A stretch of 32,770 nt of DNA, taken from Actinomycetes bacterium (GTDB taxonomy: Bacteria; Actinomycetota; Acidimicrobiia; Spongiisociales; UBA5794). The stretch is taken from NCBI GenBank assembly GCA_024638645.1, contig JAHEJX010000037.1:1-32770 (forward strand), read 5' to 3'. The notes beneath the pieces are model-generated. The model did no database searches. It was given only the letters and a program-made list of their open reading frames with translations, and had not been told where the DNA came from. Below are positions 1 to 8,607 of the stretch, one piece after another. Every line of letters begins with the position of its first letter. The stretch's first letter is position 1. Both the position numbers and the translations under genes were made by a program.

Positions 1-95
1 CCGGGTGCCAATGTCGGGTCCGGCATCGTGTCGCTGCACGCCGTGATCACCATCACCATCACTGCCAAACCGACCCAGGCTCTGCGGCCCCCCAT
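1..95 (-). CDS. N-terminus of a secreted lipoprotein (partial)
   Basis: Reading leftward from an ATG at 95, the first 31 codons give a classic lipoprotein signal peptide: a basic start (MGGRR), a hydrophobic stretch rich in Val and Met, then a VITAC lipobox with the lipidated Cys at residue 20, followed by a Ser/Asp/Pro-rich linker. The gene leaves the window at position 1, so its mature domain and function cannot be seen. An alternative in-frame ATG lies at 125, which would add ten residues. The start at 95 places the basic residues right at the N-terminus, while a GAGG lies further upstream and suits either start imperfectly. The run of CAC/CAT triplets here simply encodes the Val/Met signal core. 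Confidence 0.6.
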   Translation of the reverse strand, partial: MGGRRAWVGLAVMVMVITACSDTMPDPTLAP

Positions 96-318
96 ACAAC
101 CTCGAATATCGTCAAACAACGTCATGGCCAGCTTATTGCCTCAACTCGGGTGGTGTCGAGCGCAACCCCGACAATTGTTTTCGCGCCCTGTGTAGTCGAT
201 TCGCAGGTTTAGCCACGAAAGCCACATCCTGCTGAGGGCACGCACCCGTCGGCATATTCTGGCTGCAGGACTATTCGATCGGCCTACCCGGGACGGCCTT
301 GTCGCTACGACCCTCACG

Positions 319-810
319 CTACGACCCTTGGGCCAACCATCCTTCGAGTTGTTCGATCGCTGAGGCCACCACTGACTGAGCACCGACGAGCGCTTTGCGA
401 AGCTCGTCCGTGAGGTCGCCATTCAGTGCTTCTTCGATCTGGTTCATGGCGTAGTTCTCGGCTCTCAGAACGGATTCGACAATGGAGCCGTCGTCGACGA
501 GCACAGACTCGATCTTGAGCCATGCCCGATGAATGGCGCCGGCAACTGATCCGTCAGTCTTCGGTTCGAAGTCGATGCCGGCATCGCCGGCAGCGCGCAA
601 TGTCGCTTCGATCGTGTCGCTTCTGTGGTTGGCTTGCTCATTGAATATGGATGTGAGCACGGTGTCGGCAACTTCACCGGAGAGGGTGCGGTAGCCGAGC
701 ACACCGTTGCTCAATGTCTGTAGTGCAGCCTCGACTGCAGTTGAAGCGTCGAGGTCTGGGATCTCTGTCTCGGCCGCTACTCCGGCCGCAACGATGTGAG
801 CTTGTCGCAT
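319..810 (-). CDS. PA2169/DUF2383-like four-helix-bundle protein
   Basis: A 163-residue, helix-rich acidic protein that resembles the DUF2383 (PA2169) ferritin-like four-helix-bundle family. The family hallmark is visible around residues 84-98: a Gly-Ser-rich stretch leading into GAIHRAW, followed by a long helix with Glu/Asn-Tyr residues. The start at 810 was chosen because a strong GGAGGAAC ribosome binding site sits 5-6 bases upstream; a longer reading frame begins at 870 but would run through a terminator hairpin. No signal peptide is present, so it is probably cytoplasmic. The molecular role of this family is not well established; members are often stress-associated. It lies downstream of an SRPBCC gene but is separated by a strong terminator, so it probably has its own promoter. 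Confidence 0.75.
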   Translation of the reverse strand: MRQAHIVAAGVAAETEIPDLDASTAVEAALQTLSNGVLGYRTLSGEVADTVLTSIFNEQANHRSDTIEATLRAAGDAGIDFEPKTDGSVAGAIHRAWLKIESVLVDDGSIVESVLRAENYAMNQIEEALNGDLTDELRKALVGAQSVVASAIEQLEGWLAQGS

Positions 811-870
811 GAGTGTTCCTCCAATTGATCGTTGTGGGACATCTACCCGCTTTCCGCTACTTCCAAACAA

Positions 871-908
871 ACAAATGCGGGACCGGCTCGAGCCGGTCCC
901 GCATTTGT
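871..908 (-). terminator. Perfect 19-bp palindromic terminator
   Basis: Positions 871-889 are the exact reverse complement of 890-908, giving a GC-rich hairpin with no mismatches, centred on CTCGAG. On the minus strand it follows the stop codon of the SRPBCC gene (925) by 16 bases and is followed by a T-rich stretch (TTTGTTTGTTTGG counting from the stem base). This fits an intrinsic terminator for the SRPBCC transcript. It also separates that transcript from the DUF2383 gene that starts at 810. Confidence 0.8.
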
Positions 909-924
909 GTCCAAAGATGATGTC

Positions 925-1389
925 TTAGTTCGTTGCGGTCTGTTGGATAGTCCCGCGCCAGCCACCGGTCTCATGGTCGAGATCCTCGATGAACTTCTTG
1001 AACCGCTCGAGATCGCCGCGAACTCGGGACTCGACGATGCCGAACGCGTCACCAATGACCTCAACAAAACCCTGTGGGTCGTAGTCCATCTGGAGCGTCA
1101 CTCGGCACTTGTCGTCTTCGAGGCGGTGAACGGTTACGACGCCTTCATGAGCCGGGCCCTCGGTGGTCGTCCATGCAATGCGCATGTCGGGCTCCTGCTC
1201 GGTGATGACAGTCTTGAATTCGCGCTCGACGCCACCGATGTCAACCTTCCAATGGTTGTGGGAGTCATCGATCTGACGTACGTACTCAACGCCCTCCATG
1301 AAGGCGGGGAACATCTCGAATTGGGTCCACTGGTTGTACGCCGTGCGCACGTCGACATCCACATCGATCGATTCTGTAATGCTTGACAC
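925..1389 (-). CDS. SRPBCC family (polyketide cyclase/dehydrase-like) protein
   Basis: A 154-residue protein of the START/Bet v1-like SRPBCC superfamily. It opens with an ESIDVDVDVRTAYNQW strand-helix signature, followed by the FPAFMEGV segment and alternating beta strands with conserved Trp residues (WKVDIGG, RIAWTT), and closes with a long C-terminal helix containing ESRVRGDLERFKKFIE, the usual order in this fold. These proteins bind hydrophobic ligands in a helix-grip cavity; the ligand here cannot be inferred. Start is GTG at 1389 with an AAGGAG site nine bases upstream. No signal peptide. It is divergent from the secreted propeller gene at 1553 and ends just before a strong hairpin terminator, so it looks monocistronic. 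Confidence 0.85.
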   Translation of the reverse strand: MSSITESIDVDVDVRTAYNQWTQFEMFPAFMEGVEYVRQIDDSHNHWKVDIGGVEREFKTVITEQEPDMRIAWTTTEGPAHEGVVTVHRLEDDKCRVTLQMDYDPQGFVEVIGDAFGIVESRVRGDLERFKKFIEDLDHETGGWRGTIQQTATN

Positions 1390-1552
1390 TTGCTCTCACT
1401 CCTTCGTGGGTACGAGCAAGCCCTACCCCGGAGAGCGGCACTTCAAACATCGGCATCCAGACGGTCCCCTGGCAGGCCACGACGCCGTCATCATGCGTCG
1501 ATTCCAGGTCTAGGGTTCGGGCAGCTCTTTCAGCGCTGGAAGGACCCTTGCA

Positions 1553-2464
1553 ATGCGACTCGCCCGCACGTTCCTGCTCACCCTGGCTCTCGTAGCAGCC
1601 CTCGCCGCACCTGGAACAGCGGCTCAACCATTTCCGGATGTGATCCAACTGCCGGGGGGCTACTTCCCGGAAGGTATTGCCGTCGGCGATGGCCACACAG
1701 CCTATGTCGGGTCACTCGTCGATGGAGCCATCCGCCAAGTCGACCTGCGTTCGGGTGAGACGATTGAGCTCGTCGCCGGAGGCGCCGGTCGCATCGCCGT
1801 TGGCATGGACTACGACCGTTCGACGGGCAATCTGTTCGTAGCAGGCGGGCCAGACGGCAACGCATATGTCTATGACGGTTCCGATGGCGATGCTGTCGCG
1901 GTTGTCAACCTGACGTCCTTCGGATTCGTCAACGACGTGATCGTGACGAACGAGGCGGCCTACTTCACGGACTCGTTTGCGCCGAACCTATATGTCTTGC
2001 CCCTCAGTCCGAACGGCGAAATTGCCGGCCCGGCAAGCGCTGTTCCCCTCAGCGGAGATTTCCGGTTCGAGCCGGGCCAGTTCAATGCAAACGGCGTGGT
2101 CGCCAATCGCTCCGGAGACACGCTGATCGTGGTGAACAGCTTCTTCGGCGAGCTCTATACAGTCGACCCGGCAACCGGTATCGCCAGCCTCATCGACCTC
2201 GGCGGGACCGCCGTCAACGGTGATGGGCTGGTTCTCGCCGGACGGACGCTCTACGCCGTAGAAGGATCGAAGAACCAAGTCACCGAGATCTCGCTGACCC
2301 CGGACTGGAGCTCTGGGACGATCGTCGGAGCGCTCACCAGCGCTGCATTCGACGTCCCGACGACGGCTGCCCGATTCGGCAACAGCCTGTACGCGGTGAA
2401 TGCGAAGTTCGGGACTCCGCCCCTTCCGACGACGCCTTACGAGGTGGTCGAGCTCACCCGCTGA
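1553..2464 (+). CDS. Secreted SMP-30/ScyD-like beta-propeller protein
   Basis: A 303-residue exported protein. Residues 1-24 form a Sec signal peptide (MRLARTF, hydrophobic core, then PGTAA before Gln25). The mature part is built of repeated blade-like motifs such as GYFPEGIAVGDGHTAYVGS, GGAGRIAVGMDYDRSTGNLFVAGG and NGVVANRSGDTLIVVNS, typical of six-bladed propellers in the SMP-30/gluconolactonase/ScyD group. The catalytic metal ligands of true gluconolactonases cannot be confirmed by eye, so enzymatic activity is uncertain. A GGAAGGA site lies about nine bases before the ATG. It is divergent from the SRPBCC gene and its last 11 bases overlap the end of the convergent MarR gene, with no terminator between them. 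Confidence 0.8.
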   Translation: MRLARTFLLTLALVAALAAPGTAAQPFPDVIQLPGGYFPEGIAVGDGHTAYVGSLVDGAIRQVDLRSGETIELVAGGAGRIAVGMDYDRSTGNLFVAGGPDGNAYVYDGSDGDAVAVVNLTSFGFVNDVIVTNEAAYFTDSFAPNLYVLPLSPNGEIAGPASAVPLSGDFRFEPGQFNANGVVANRSGDTLIVVNSFFGELYTVDPATGIASLIDLGGTAVNGDGLVLAGRTLYAVEGSKNQVTEISLTPDWSSGTIVGALTSAAFDVPTTAARFGNSLYAVNAKFGTPPLPTTPYEVVELTR

Positions 2465-2972
2465 CGACTAACGAGGCATTCTTGGGCTCGTCACCTAGAG
2501 CCTCGAGAACGGTGCGCAAGGAAGTCGACAGCTGAGCCATCTTCCGGTCGCCGACCGATGCCAGGCTCGCGCTGAAGACGGCAAGGATCGCCAAAAAGAC
2601 GAGCTCGGCAAGGGCAATGCCCGTGTCGGTCAGAACGATGTCGACCGTGCGTCGATCCTCCGGGTTGCTCTCGCGGGCAATGAGGCCCTCCGCCTCGAGC
2701 CGGTCGAGTCGGCCTGTCATGCCGGAAGTGGACACCATCGTGAGGGTGGACAGCATGGCCGGCTGCACGGGGTCCGGGTGCAGCCGTCGTAGCGCAGCCA
2801 GCACTTCGAAATCGCCGGCAACAGTCAACCCGTGGCTTGCTGCGGCTTCGTCGATGAGCTTCTCGAGAAGCCGACCTCCCCGCAGCATCCGCCAAGCAAC
2901 TCCGAACGGGAGCAGGTTCTCTTGGTCGGCGATGGCACTCCACTGTGCGGAGGCCTGTTCGGTTATGTCCAT
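2454..2972 (-). CDS. MarR family winged helix-turn-helix regulator
   Basis: A MarR-type repressor or activator. The recognition helix and wing are clear: STSGMTGRLDRLEAEGLI followed by the wing motif NPEDRRTVDIVLTDTG, flanked by dimerisation helices. I place the start at the ATG at 2972 (172 residues). An in-frame ATG at 3005 would add 11 residues, but it would put a likely -10 element (minus-strand TATAAG at 3000-2995) and one operator half-site inside the coding region. Neither start has a strong ribosome binding site. The gene is divergent from the giant subtilase gene at 3111, and a perfect palindrome sits between them, so autoregulation and control of the protease are likely. The ligand is unknown. 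Confidence 0.85.
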   Translation of the reverse strand: MDITEQASAQWSAIADQENLLPFGVAWRMLRGGRLLEKLIDEAAASHGLTVAGDFEVLAALRRLHPDPVQPAMLSTLTMVSTSGMTGRLDRLEAEGLIARESNPEDRRTVDIVLTDTGIALAELVFLAILAVFSASLASVGDRKMAQLSTSLRTVLEALGDEPKNASLVVSG

Positions 2973-2984
2973 TTGCTCACAAAC

Positions 2985-3032
2985 TATCCGATAACTTATA
3001 GTCATGTAGCGGATTATCCGCTAGCGTACAAT
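2985..3032. promoter_or_regulatory. Candidate MarR operator and divergent promoter
   Basis: A perfect interrupted palindrome, TAGCGGAT-T-ATCCGCTA, occupies 3007-3023. A third copy of the half-site, TATCCGATA at 2985-2993, matches TATCCGCTA at 3015-3023 in eight of nine positions, with starts 30 bp apart, close to three helical turns. A plus-strand -10-like TACAAT lies at 3027-3032, directly beside the palindrome and 79 bp before the protease start codon. A minus-strand TATAAG lies at 3000-2995 between the half-sites. A regulator bound here would block both promoters. The size and symmetry fit MarR operators; the pairing with this MarR protein is inferred from adjacency. Confidence 0.65.
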
Positions 3033-3110
3033 ATACACAGCTCGGCATCCAGCCGACGAGGGAGATTCCACTTCGCCGATGAACGGTGACCTGTCCAGAA
3101 AGGTCTCGAA

Positions 3111-6100
3111 ATGAGATCAGCTTCCCGCCTCATGGCCGTATTGGCGCTATTCGCGCTGGCGGCACAGCTTGCCATTCCAGTCGCCGGAGCATCACCTCCC
3201 ACCATCGCAACGGGTCGTGCTGCGGTCGACTCCGACCTCACGCGCCAGTTCGAGGTTAAGGAAACCTCGCGGTTCGTTGTCGAGTTCAACAATCGCCCCG
3301 ATCTCCGTGGGCCGGCGGCCATCGAGGACTTCACCGAGCGCGGCGAAGCCGTGGTCGACGCCCTCCGCGGCGCGGCGGCCCGTTCCCAGCGCGAAGCGCT
3401 GGCACTCGTCGCCAGCCGTGGTTTCGAGGCGGAGGCATTCTGGTTCCGCAACGTCATCATCGTGGAGGGTGACGCAGCCCTGGCCGAAGCGCTTGCTGGT
3501 TTGGCCGGCGTCAAGGAAGTGCGGCCCGAGCGGATATATCCGCTGGTGCGCCCTGTCGAGCGAAGAGCTGCCGAGCGTAATGTGGCGGCCGCACCTGAGT
3601 GGGGCGTTGCTCAGATCGGTGCAGATCAGGCATGGGAGCAGGGCATACTCGGTGGCGGCATCGTCGTCGCCAACATCGACACCGGCGTGGACTACACGCA
3701 CCCCGCTCTCACCAGTCAGTACCGCGGCAGTCTCGGTGACGGCAGCTTCGTCCACGATTACAACTGGTGGGATCCTTCTGGCATCTGCGGTGACGAACCG
3801 TGCGACAACGTCGAGCACGGCACACATGTCATGGGAACCATGGTCGGCGGCGATGGCCCCGGACCCTTCTTCCCAGACATCGGTGTAGCCCCTGGGGCGC
3901 GCTGGATCGCAGCCAAAGGCTGTGAAGACTTTGGCTGCTCCGAGAGCTCGCTGCTCTCCTCCGGCCAGTGGGTGATTGCACCTACCGATCTCAACGGTGA
4001 GAACCCCGACCCTTCAAAGCGCCCCGACATCGTCAACAACTCTTGGGGCGGTGGCCCCGGCGATGCGTTCTATCTCGAGACCGTTCAGAACTGGCGGGCA
4101 GTGGGCATCATCCCGGTGTTCGCGTCCGGCAACCCCGGCCCGTTCTGCGGCGAAGGTGGCTCTCCCGGCGACTACGTGGAATCGTTCTCCGTGGGCGCCA
4201 CCGACATCAACGACGTAATCGCCGACTTCTCCGGCCGTGGCCCATCGGCTTTCGGCAAGATCAACCCTGACGTTGCGGCGCCCGGCGTGGACGTGACATC
4301 GTCGGTTCCCGGCGGTGGCTATGCCACGTTCTCGGGAACTTCGATGGCTGCGCCCCATACGGCCGGCACGCTGGCGCTGATGCTGTCGGCTGCGCCGGCA
4401 TTGATCGGCGACTTCGACGGGGTGACGGGCAGCTTGTCGGCAACAGCCCTCGACATCATCGACTTGTCGTGCGGCGGTGATGAATCCGGAGACCCCAACA
4501 ACGTCTACGGCGAGGGGCGCATCGATGCGCTGGCCGCCGTTGAACTGGTTGCGTCCGGCGGCACGCTGCAGGGCACGATCACGGCAGCCGACACGGCTAA
4601 CCCGATCGGCGGCGCATCAGTGTCGGCGAACAACGGCGAGCGTGAATTCTCCACCGTCAGCGACGCTTCGGGATCATTCAACTTGTTCTTGGCCGAAGGC
4701 GACTATCTGGTGACCGCCTCTGCATTTGGCTTCGAGACCATCGCCGTATCGGGCGTGACGATCGAAACCGATCAGACGACCACACTCGACATGTCACTCA
4801 CACGTTTGCCCAGCTTCACGCTGCGCGGCGTCGTCCGTCGCGCCGAGACCAATCGGCCGGTAGCCAATGCCTCGGTGCGCGCCCTCGGGACTCCCGTCCC
4901 GGCGGTGGCGACCAATGCCGACGGTGAGTACAGCGTCATCCTGCCTCTGGGTAACTACGAAGTGGAGGCGTCCCAGGGTGGCTGTCTCTCACGCGAGTCC
5001 AAGTCGGTTGAGCTCATTGCCAACCGCAATCTCAACTTCAAGCTCGTCCGCAAGATCGACAACTTCGGATACGGTTGCCGTCCCATCAAGCCGGTGTGGG
5101 TGGACGTCAAACGACCGACGACGATGTACGGCGACGACACCACCGGCCGCATGCCCATGCCGTTCCCCTTCCCGTTCTACGGCGAGGAGTTCGACAAGCT
5201 GTTCATCGCAAGCAACGGATATGTTGCTTTCGAAGACGCCTACCTTGGCTACTCCGATCCTTACAACACTTCCATACCGAACACGTTCGAGCCGAACGCA
5301 GCCGTCTTTGGGGCGTGGCAGGACCTCTGGGTAATCAACGATGCCCACGTCGACTGGGGCATGCGCACCGGTAAGAAGGGCCTCAAGACATTGATCATCG
5401 AGTACGCCGACGTCCCGGCCTTCGGCTCTGACGCCGGCGCCAACTTCGAGATCAAGCTGCGCGACAACGGCGTCGTCGACCTCGTGTACGGCGCGGGGAT
5501 GGAGAACATCCTGTCTGGACGCAACGCAACTGCCGGCATTGAAGCGCCGGGTGGCACCGATGGCCTGCAGCTTTCGTTCCAGCAGCGTTCGCTCACGACC
5601 GACAGCGCGTGGCGCATCAAGAAGGTTCCGACGGGGCACGTCGCAGGTGTTGTCACCAACGCCAACGATGGGCTGCCGGTAGCCGGGGCGACGGTCACTG
5701 CCCTTCCCAGCGGCAGGACTGCAACGACCGACGAAAACGGCAACTACGAGCTGCTGCTCGTGCCCGGCAACTACCTAGTGACGATCTCCGCCAACAACTA
5801 CGTGTCTGAATCGATGGACATCCGCATCAGGCGGGATGAGGTGACGCCGTTCGACGCAGCCCTCAAGGCTGCTCGTGCCGAGGTTAGCCCCACATCCATC
5901 TCTGCAAGCACTGCGCTCGGCGAGGTGGCAACACAAACAGTGACCATCGCCAACACAGGTAGCGCACCTCTCGTCTGGGAGGCTCGCGAGCGTGACAACG
6001 GGGGTACTCCCCCGGAGCTGCCACCGCTGCCGACGCTTCGAGTTGTCCGGCCAACTGAGTGGGCACCGTTCGTGGTTCCCGACGGCTTCGGCCCAAGCGT

Positions 6101-8111
6101 GGCTGCACAGCCGGTGTTCGCTGGCGACCTGGACCCGATCATTCAAGATCCGGCCGGCGATGCCAACGGCTCGGTCGACATCACCACCGTTGGTGGCGGT
6201 GCCGACGACTTCGAGATATCGATGGAGATCGGTTTCACGCAGGGCACGCCCATGGATCGAGCAGTCGGGATCGTCTTCGTGGACACCGACCAGAACCCGT
6301 CGACGGGACTCCCGGCCGAAGCATTCTTCGGACTTCCGACGCAGGATGTCGGCATGGAGTACTTCGTCGATCTGTTCGGGGCACCGGGTGGGTTCGGCTA
6401 CGTCGTCGATGCCAACACGTTTGAGCTCGTAGGCGAAATCGCGGTCGAGACGGTTGGACAGAGCTACCGCTTCGACGTGCCGCTGTTCATGCTCGGGTTC
6501 GACGACGGGTTCGTGAACGTCGATATGGTGATGGGCGACTTCAACCAACCCACGGACTGGGCGGCCAACGTCGGCCACGGCACGATCGAGCCGTTCCGTG
6601 ACGCCCCGTGGATGGACCAGAGCCCGCAGCTCGGGACCATTCCCGCCGGGGGAAGCACCGAGGTGACTTTGATCCTCGGCGGTCCCGATGTCGGGCCGGG
6701 GAATTACAGCGGCCTGCTGGCATTCCGAACCAACGATCCGCGCATCGCAACTCACACCGTCGATGTCGAGCTGGCTGTCGAGCTGCCTGCGAACTTCGGA
6801 GCACTCACCGGGATCGTCACCAATGGACGAGCCGGGTTCCCAGTGCCCGCAACCGTGACGGTTGCGGCCGAAGACGGCGGAGCGCCGCTAGTGGTCACCA
6901 CGACGGCCGACGACGTCTCCGGTGAATATCAGATATTCCTGCCGGAAGGAAGGTGGCCGCTCACAGCCGACTTTGAAGGCTATGCAACCTTCAGCGGCGA
7001 GGTCTCGGTCTTCGCCGGGAACTCCGCATCGTTCGATATCGCCATCGACCCGCTGTGGGCCAACGCCTCGCTTGAAGGCGGCCCCCTCGAGTTCTCGCTC
7101 GTAGCCGGCGAAACGGCATCGGCAGAGCTGGTGTTGTCGAACCTGGGCGGATTGGCCGACCTCGAGTTCGAGGTCCTCGAAAGAGCAGGCGCAGCTTCCG
7201 AGCCGGCGCAGGCCAATCAGATCGACCGGGCATTGCGTAGATCTGGGCTCACTACCAACGACACCGCAGCCACACCAGGCGGCGCAGTCGAGCGGATCAT
7301 CCGCAACGGATCCCAGGTGCTGATCTTCCAAGATCAGTTGCCATGGGGCAGCGACGCGCTCCAGCAGGTGCTCGACAACAACGCGATCACCTATGACCTG
7401 GTCGGGTCGAGCGACATGGCAACGATCGACATGACCGACTACGAAGTTGTGTTCATTTCGAACGACCAACCGCAGCGGTTCTACAACGCATACTCGGCAA
7501 GTGCCGACCGCTTCGAGACATATGTGGCGGACGGTGGCTTCCTGTGGGTCGGGGCGGCAGCCTGGGGCTGGAACGGCGGAGACGCCACAGGGCTCCCCCT
7601 TCCGGGTGGAGTTACCGTCGCCGGCCCGCTGTTCGAATCACGCAATGTGGTCGTGCAGACGGACCATCCCACGATGGTGGGCGTGCCCGAGACGTTCACC
7701 GGCACAGAAGCGAGCCACACGTCTTTCGACAACTCACCGGAGGGGTCGACAGTGGCGATCGGCGCCCAATCCAGGGCTCCGACCATGGTCGAATATGGCG
7801 TGGGTTCTGGGCGTGTTATGGCGTTCGGCCAGACTCTCGAATTCGCCTGGATGGAGGGCCAGGACGGTGCGCTGATCCTGGAGAACGCAGTTCCATACGC
7901 ATTGGCTTTCGACCCGTTCGTAGACCTGCCGTGGATCAGCGCAACTCCGGCTAGCGGCACGATCGTGCCGGATGGCTCTGAGACTCTCTCCGTCGGCGTC
8001 GATGCGACCGGGCTCGAACCAGGTGTCTACACGGCGCAGATCGCGGTTCGTACCAACGACCCGTTGAACCGAATCATTCGGGTTGCGGTGACGCTCACCG
8101 TCACTGCATAA
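3111..8111 (+). CDS. Giant multidomain secreted S8 subtilase
   Basis: A 1666-residue exported serine protease. A Sec signal peptide ends at AGA/S (27/28), followed by an I9-like propeptide region (about 46-147). The subtilisin domain has Asp190 (NIDTGVDYTHP), His236 (HGTHVMGT), oxyanion Asn341 (SGNPGP) and Ser411 (GTSMAAPH), so it should be active. Downstream come carboxypeptidase-regulatory-like beta domains at roughly 484-564, 569-647, 842-919 and 1232-1310, a beta-sandwich with FIASNGYVAF at about 650-826, BACON/choice-of-anchor-like Ig segments near 920-960 and 1603-1666, a DOMON-like stretch near 1005-1160, and a class I amidotransferase/ThuA-like Rossmann segment at about 1399-1600. This resembles bacillopeptidase F-type proteases. 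AAAGG lies eight bases before the ATG. Probably controlled by the divergent MarR gene. Confidence 0.92.
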   Translation: MRSASRLMAVLALFALAAQLAIPVAGASPPTIATGRAAVDSDLTRQFEVKETSRFVVEFNNRPDLRGPAAIEDFTERGEAVVDALRGAAARSQREALALVASRGFEAEAFWFRNVIIVEGDAALAEALAGLAGVKEVRPERIYPLVRPVERRAAERNVAAAPEWGVAQIGADQAWEQGILGGGIVVANIDTGVDYTHPALTSQYRGSLGDGSFVHDYNWWDPSGICGDEPCDNVEHGTHVMGTMVGGDGPGPFFPDIGVAPGARWIAAKGCEDFGCSESSLLSSGQWVIAPTDLNGENPDPSKRPDIVNNSWGGGPGDAFYLETVQNWRAVGIIPVFASGNPGPFCGEGGSPGDYVESFSVGATDINDVIADFSGRGPSAFGKINPDVAAPGVDVTSSVPGGGYATFSGTSMAAPHTAGTLALMLSAAPALIGDFDGVTGSLSATALDIIDLSCGGDESGDPNNVYGEGRIDALAAVELVASGGTLQGTITAADTANPIGGASVSANNGEREFSTVSDASGSFNLFLAEGDYLVTASAFGFETIAVSGVTIETDQTTTLDMSLTRLPSFTLRGVVRRAETNRPVANASVRALGTPVPAVATNADGEYSVILPLGNYEVEASQGGCLSRESKSVELIANRNLNFKLVRKIDNFGYGCRPIKPVWVDVKRPTTMYGDDTTGRMPMPFPFPFYGEEFDKLFIASNGYVAFEDAYLGYSDPYNTSIPNTFEPNAAVFGAWQDLWVINDAHVDWGMRTGKKGLKTLIIEYADVPAFGSDAGANFEIKLRDNGVVDLVYGAGMENILSGRNATAGIEAPGGTDGLQLSFQQRSLTTDSAWRIKKVPTGHVAGVVTNANDGLPVAGATVTALPSGRTATTDENGNYELLLVPGNYLVTISANNYVSESMDIRIRRDEVTPFDAALKAARAEVSPTSISASTALGEVATQTVTIANTGSAPLVWEARERDNGGTPPELPPLPTLRVVRPTEWAPFVVPDGFGPSVAAQPVFAGDLDPIIQDPAGDANGSVDITTVGGGADDFEISMEIGFTQGTPMDRAVGIVFVDTDQNPSTGLPAEAFFGLPTQDVGMEYFVDLFGAPGGFGYVVDANTFELVGEIAVETVGQSYRFDVPLFMLGFDDGFVNVDMVMGDFNQPTDWAANVGHGTIEPFRDAPWMDQSPQLGTIPAGGSTEVTLILGGPDVGPGNYSGLLAFRTNDPRIATHTVDVELAVELPANFGALTGIVTNGRAGFPVPATVTVAAEDGGAPLVVTTTADDVSGEYQIFLPEGRWPLTADFEGYATFSGEVSVFAGNSASFDIAIDPLWANASLEGGPLEFSLVAGETASAELVLSNLGGLADLEFEVLERAGAASEPAQANQIDRALRRSGLTTNDTAATPGGAVERIIRNGSQVLIFQDQLPWGSDALQQVLDNNAITYDLVGSSDMATIDMTDYEVVFISNDQPQRFYNAYSASADRFETYVADGGFLWVGAAAWGWNGGDATGLPLPGGVTVAGPLFESRNVVVQTDHPTMVGVPETFTGTEASHTSFDNSPEGSTVAIGAQSRAPTMVEYGVGSGRVMAFGQTLEFAWMEGQDGALILENAVPYALAFDPFVDLPWISATPASGTIVPDGSETLSVGVDATGLEPGVYTAQIAVRTNDPLNRIIRVAVTLTVTA

Positions 8112-8121
8112 CGAAAGGGGG

Positions 8122-8157
8122 ATGGGGAGCACGCCGCCACCAGCGGCTGCTCCCCAT
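8122..8157. terminator. Bidirectional terminator hairpin
   Basis: An outer stem ATGGGGAGCA (8122-8131) pairs with TGCTCCCCAT (8148-8157), enclosing an inner stem GCCGC/GCGGC with a five-base loop CACCA; one base (8132) is bulged. It lies 10 bases after the subtilase stop and 27 bases from the stop of the convergent cupin gene. There is no long T-run, so efficiency as an intrinsic terminator is uncertain. Confidence 0.7.
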
Positions 8158-8184
8158 TCGGGGAACCGGCATCGCGTTTGCTCG

Positions 8185-8517
8185 CTATCCGCTGCCCTTG
8201 AGCATGGTTAGCAGCATGACGCTCGGCTCAATGGCCATCACAGAGTGACGCAGGTCGGCGGGCATATGAACCCAAGATCCCGGGGCAAGCTCTACTTCAT
8301 CGTCGCCGAGCCCGACGCGAAGCCGCCCCCGAATCACCTCGACGATGGCGGCGACTGCTGCCGTATGAGACGTCAACTCCTGCCCGGAATCAAAGGCGAA
8401 CACGACGAGCCGAATATGGTCGTCCTTGTAGAGCACTCTGCTCAACGTGCCGTTAGGTGGGATCTCGACTTCGGCTGCCAAGTCGCCGAATACGGTGGCC
8501 GATGGTGTGTCTTCCAT
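8185..8517 (-). CDS. Cupin domain protein
   Basis: A 110-residue single-domain cupin. The two cupin motifs are recognisable: SHTAAVAAIVEVIRGRLRVGLG (motif 1 with His at about 51 and Glu at about 60) and PGSWVHMPADLRHSV (motif 2 with His). The HxH pair of motif 1 is reduced to SHT, so metal binding may be incomplete. There is no signal peptide. Such small cupins act as isomerases, dioxygenases or ligand-binding proteins; nothing here decides which. The ATG at 8517 has no clear ribosome binding site, so it may be leaderless. It ends 27 bases from the bidirectional terminator. Confidence 0.8.
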   Translation of the reverse strand: MEDTPSATVFGDLAAEVEIPPNGTLSRVLYKDDHIRLVVFAFDSGQELTSHTAAVAAIVEVIRGRLRVGLGDDEVELAPGSWVHMPADLRHSVMAIEPSVMLLTMLKGSG

Positions 8518-8607
8518 CGTCGAAGTCTAAGGACCATCGCGTGTCGTCGAACTAGGTCGATCGCGTGCGGACCGGTTCGGCGACTGGGCTCGATGCTGCC
8601 GGCTGGC

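Noticed and set aside
49-63. CAC/CAT triplet run that looks like a polyhistidine tag from a vector
   Set aside because: On the minus strand it encodes the Val/Met core of a lipoprotein signal peptide in frame with a lipobox, so it is natural sequence.
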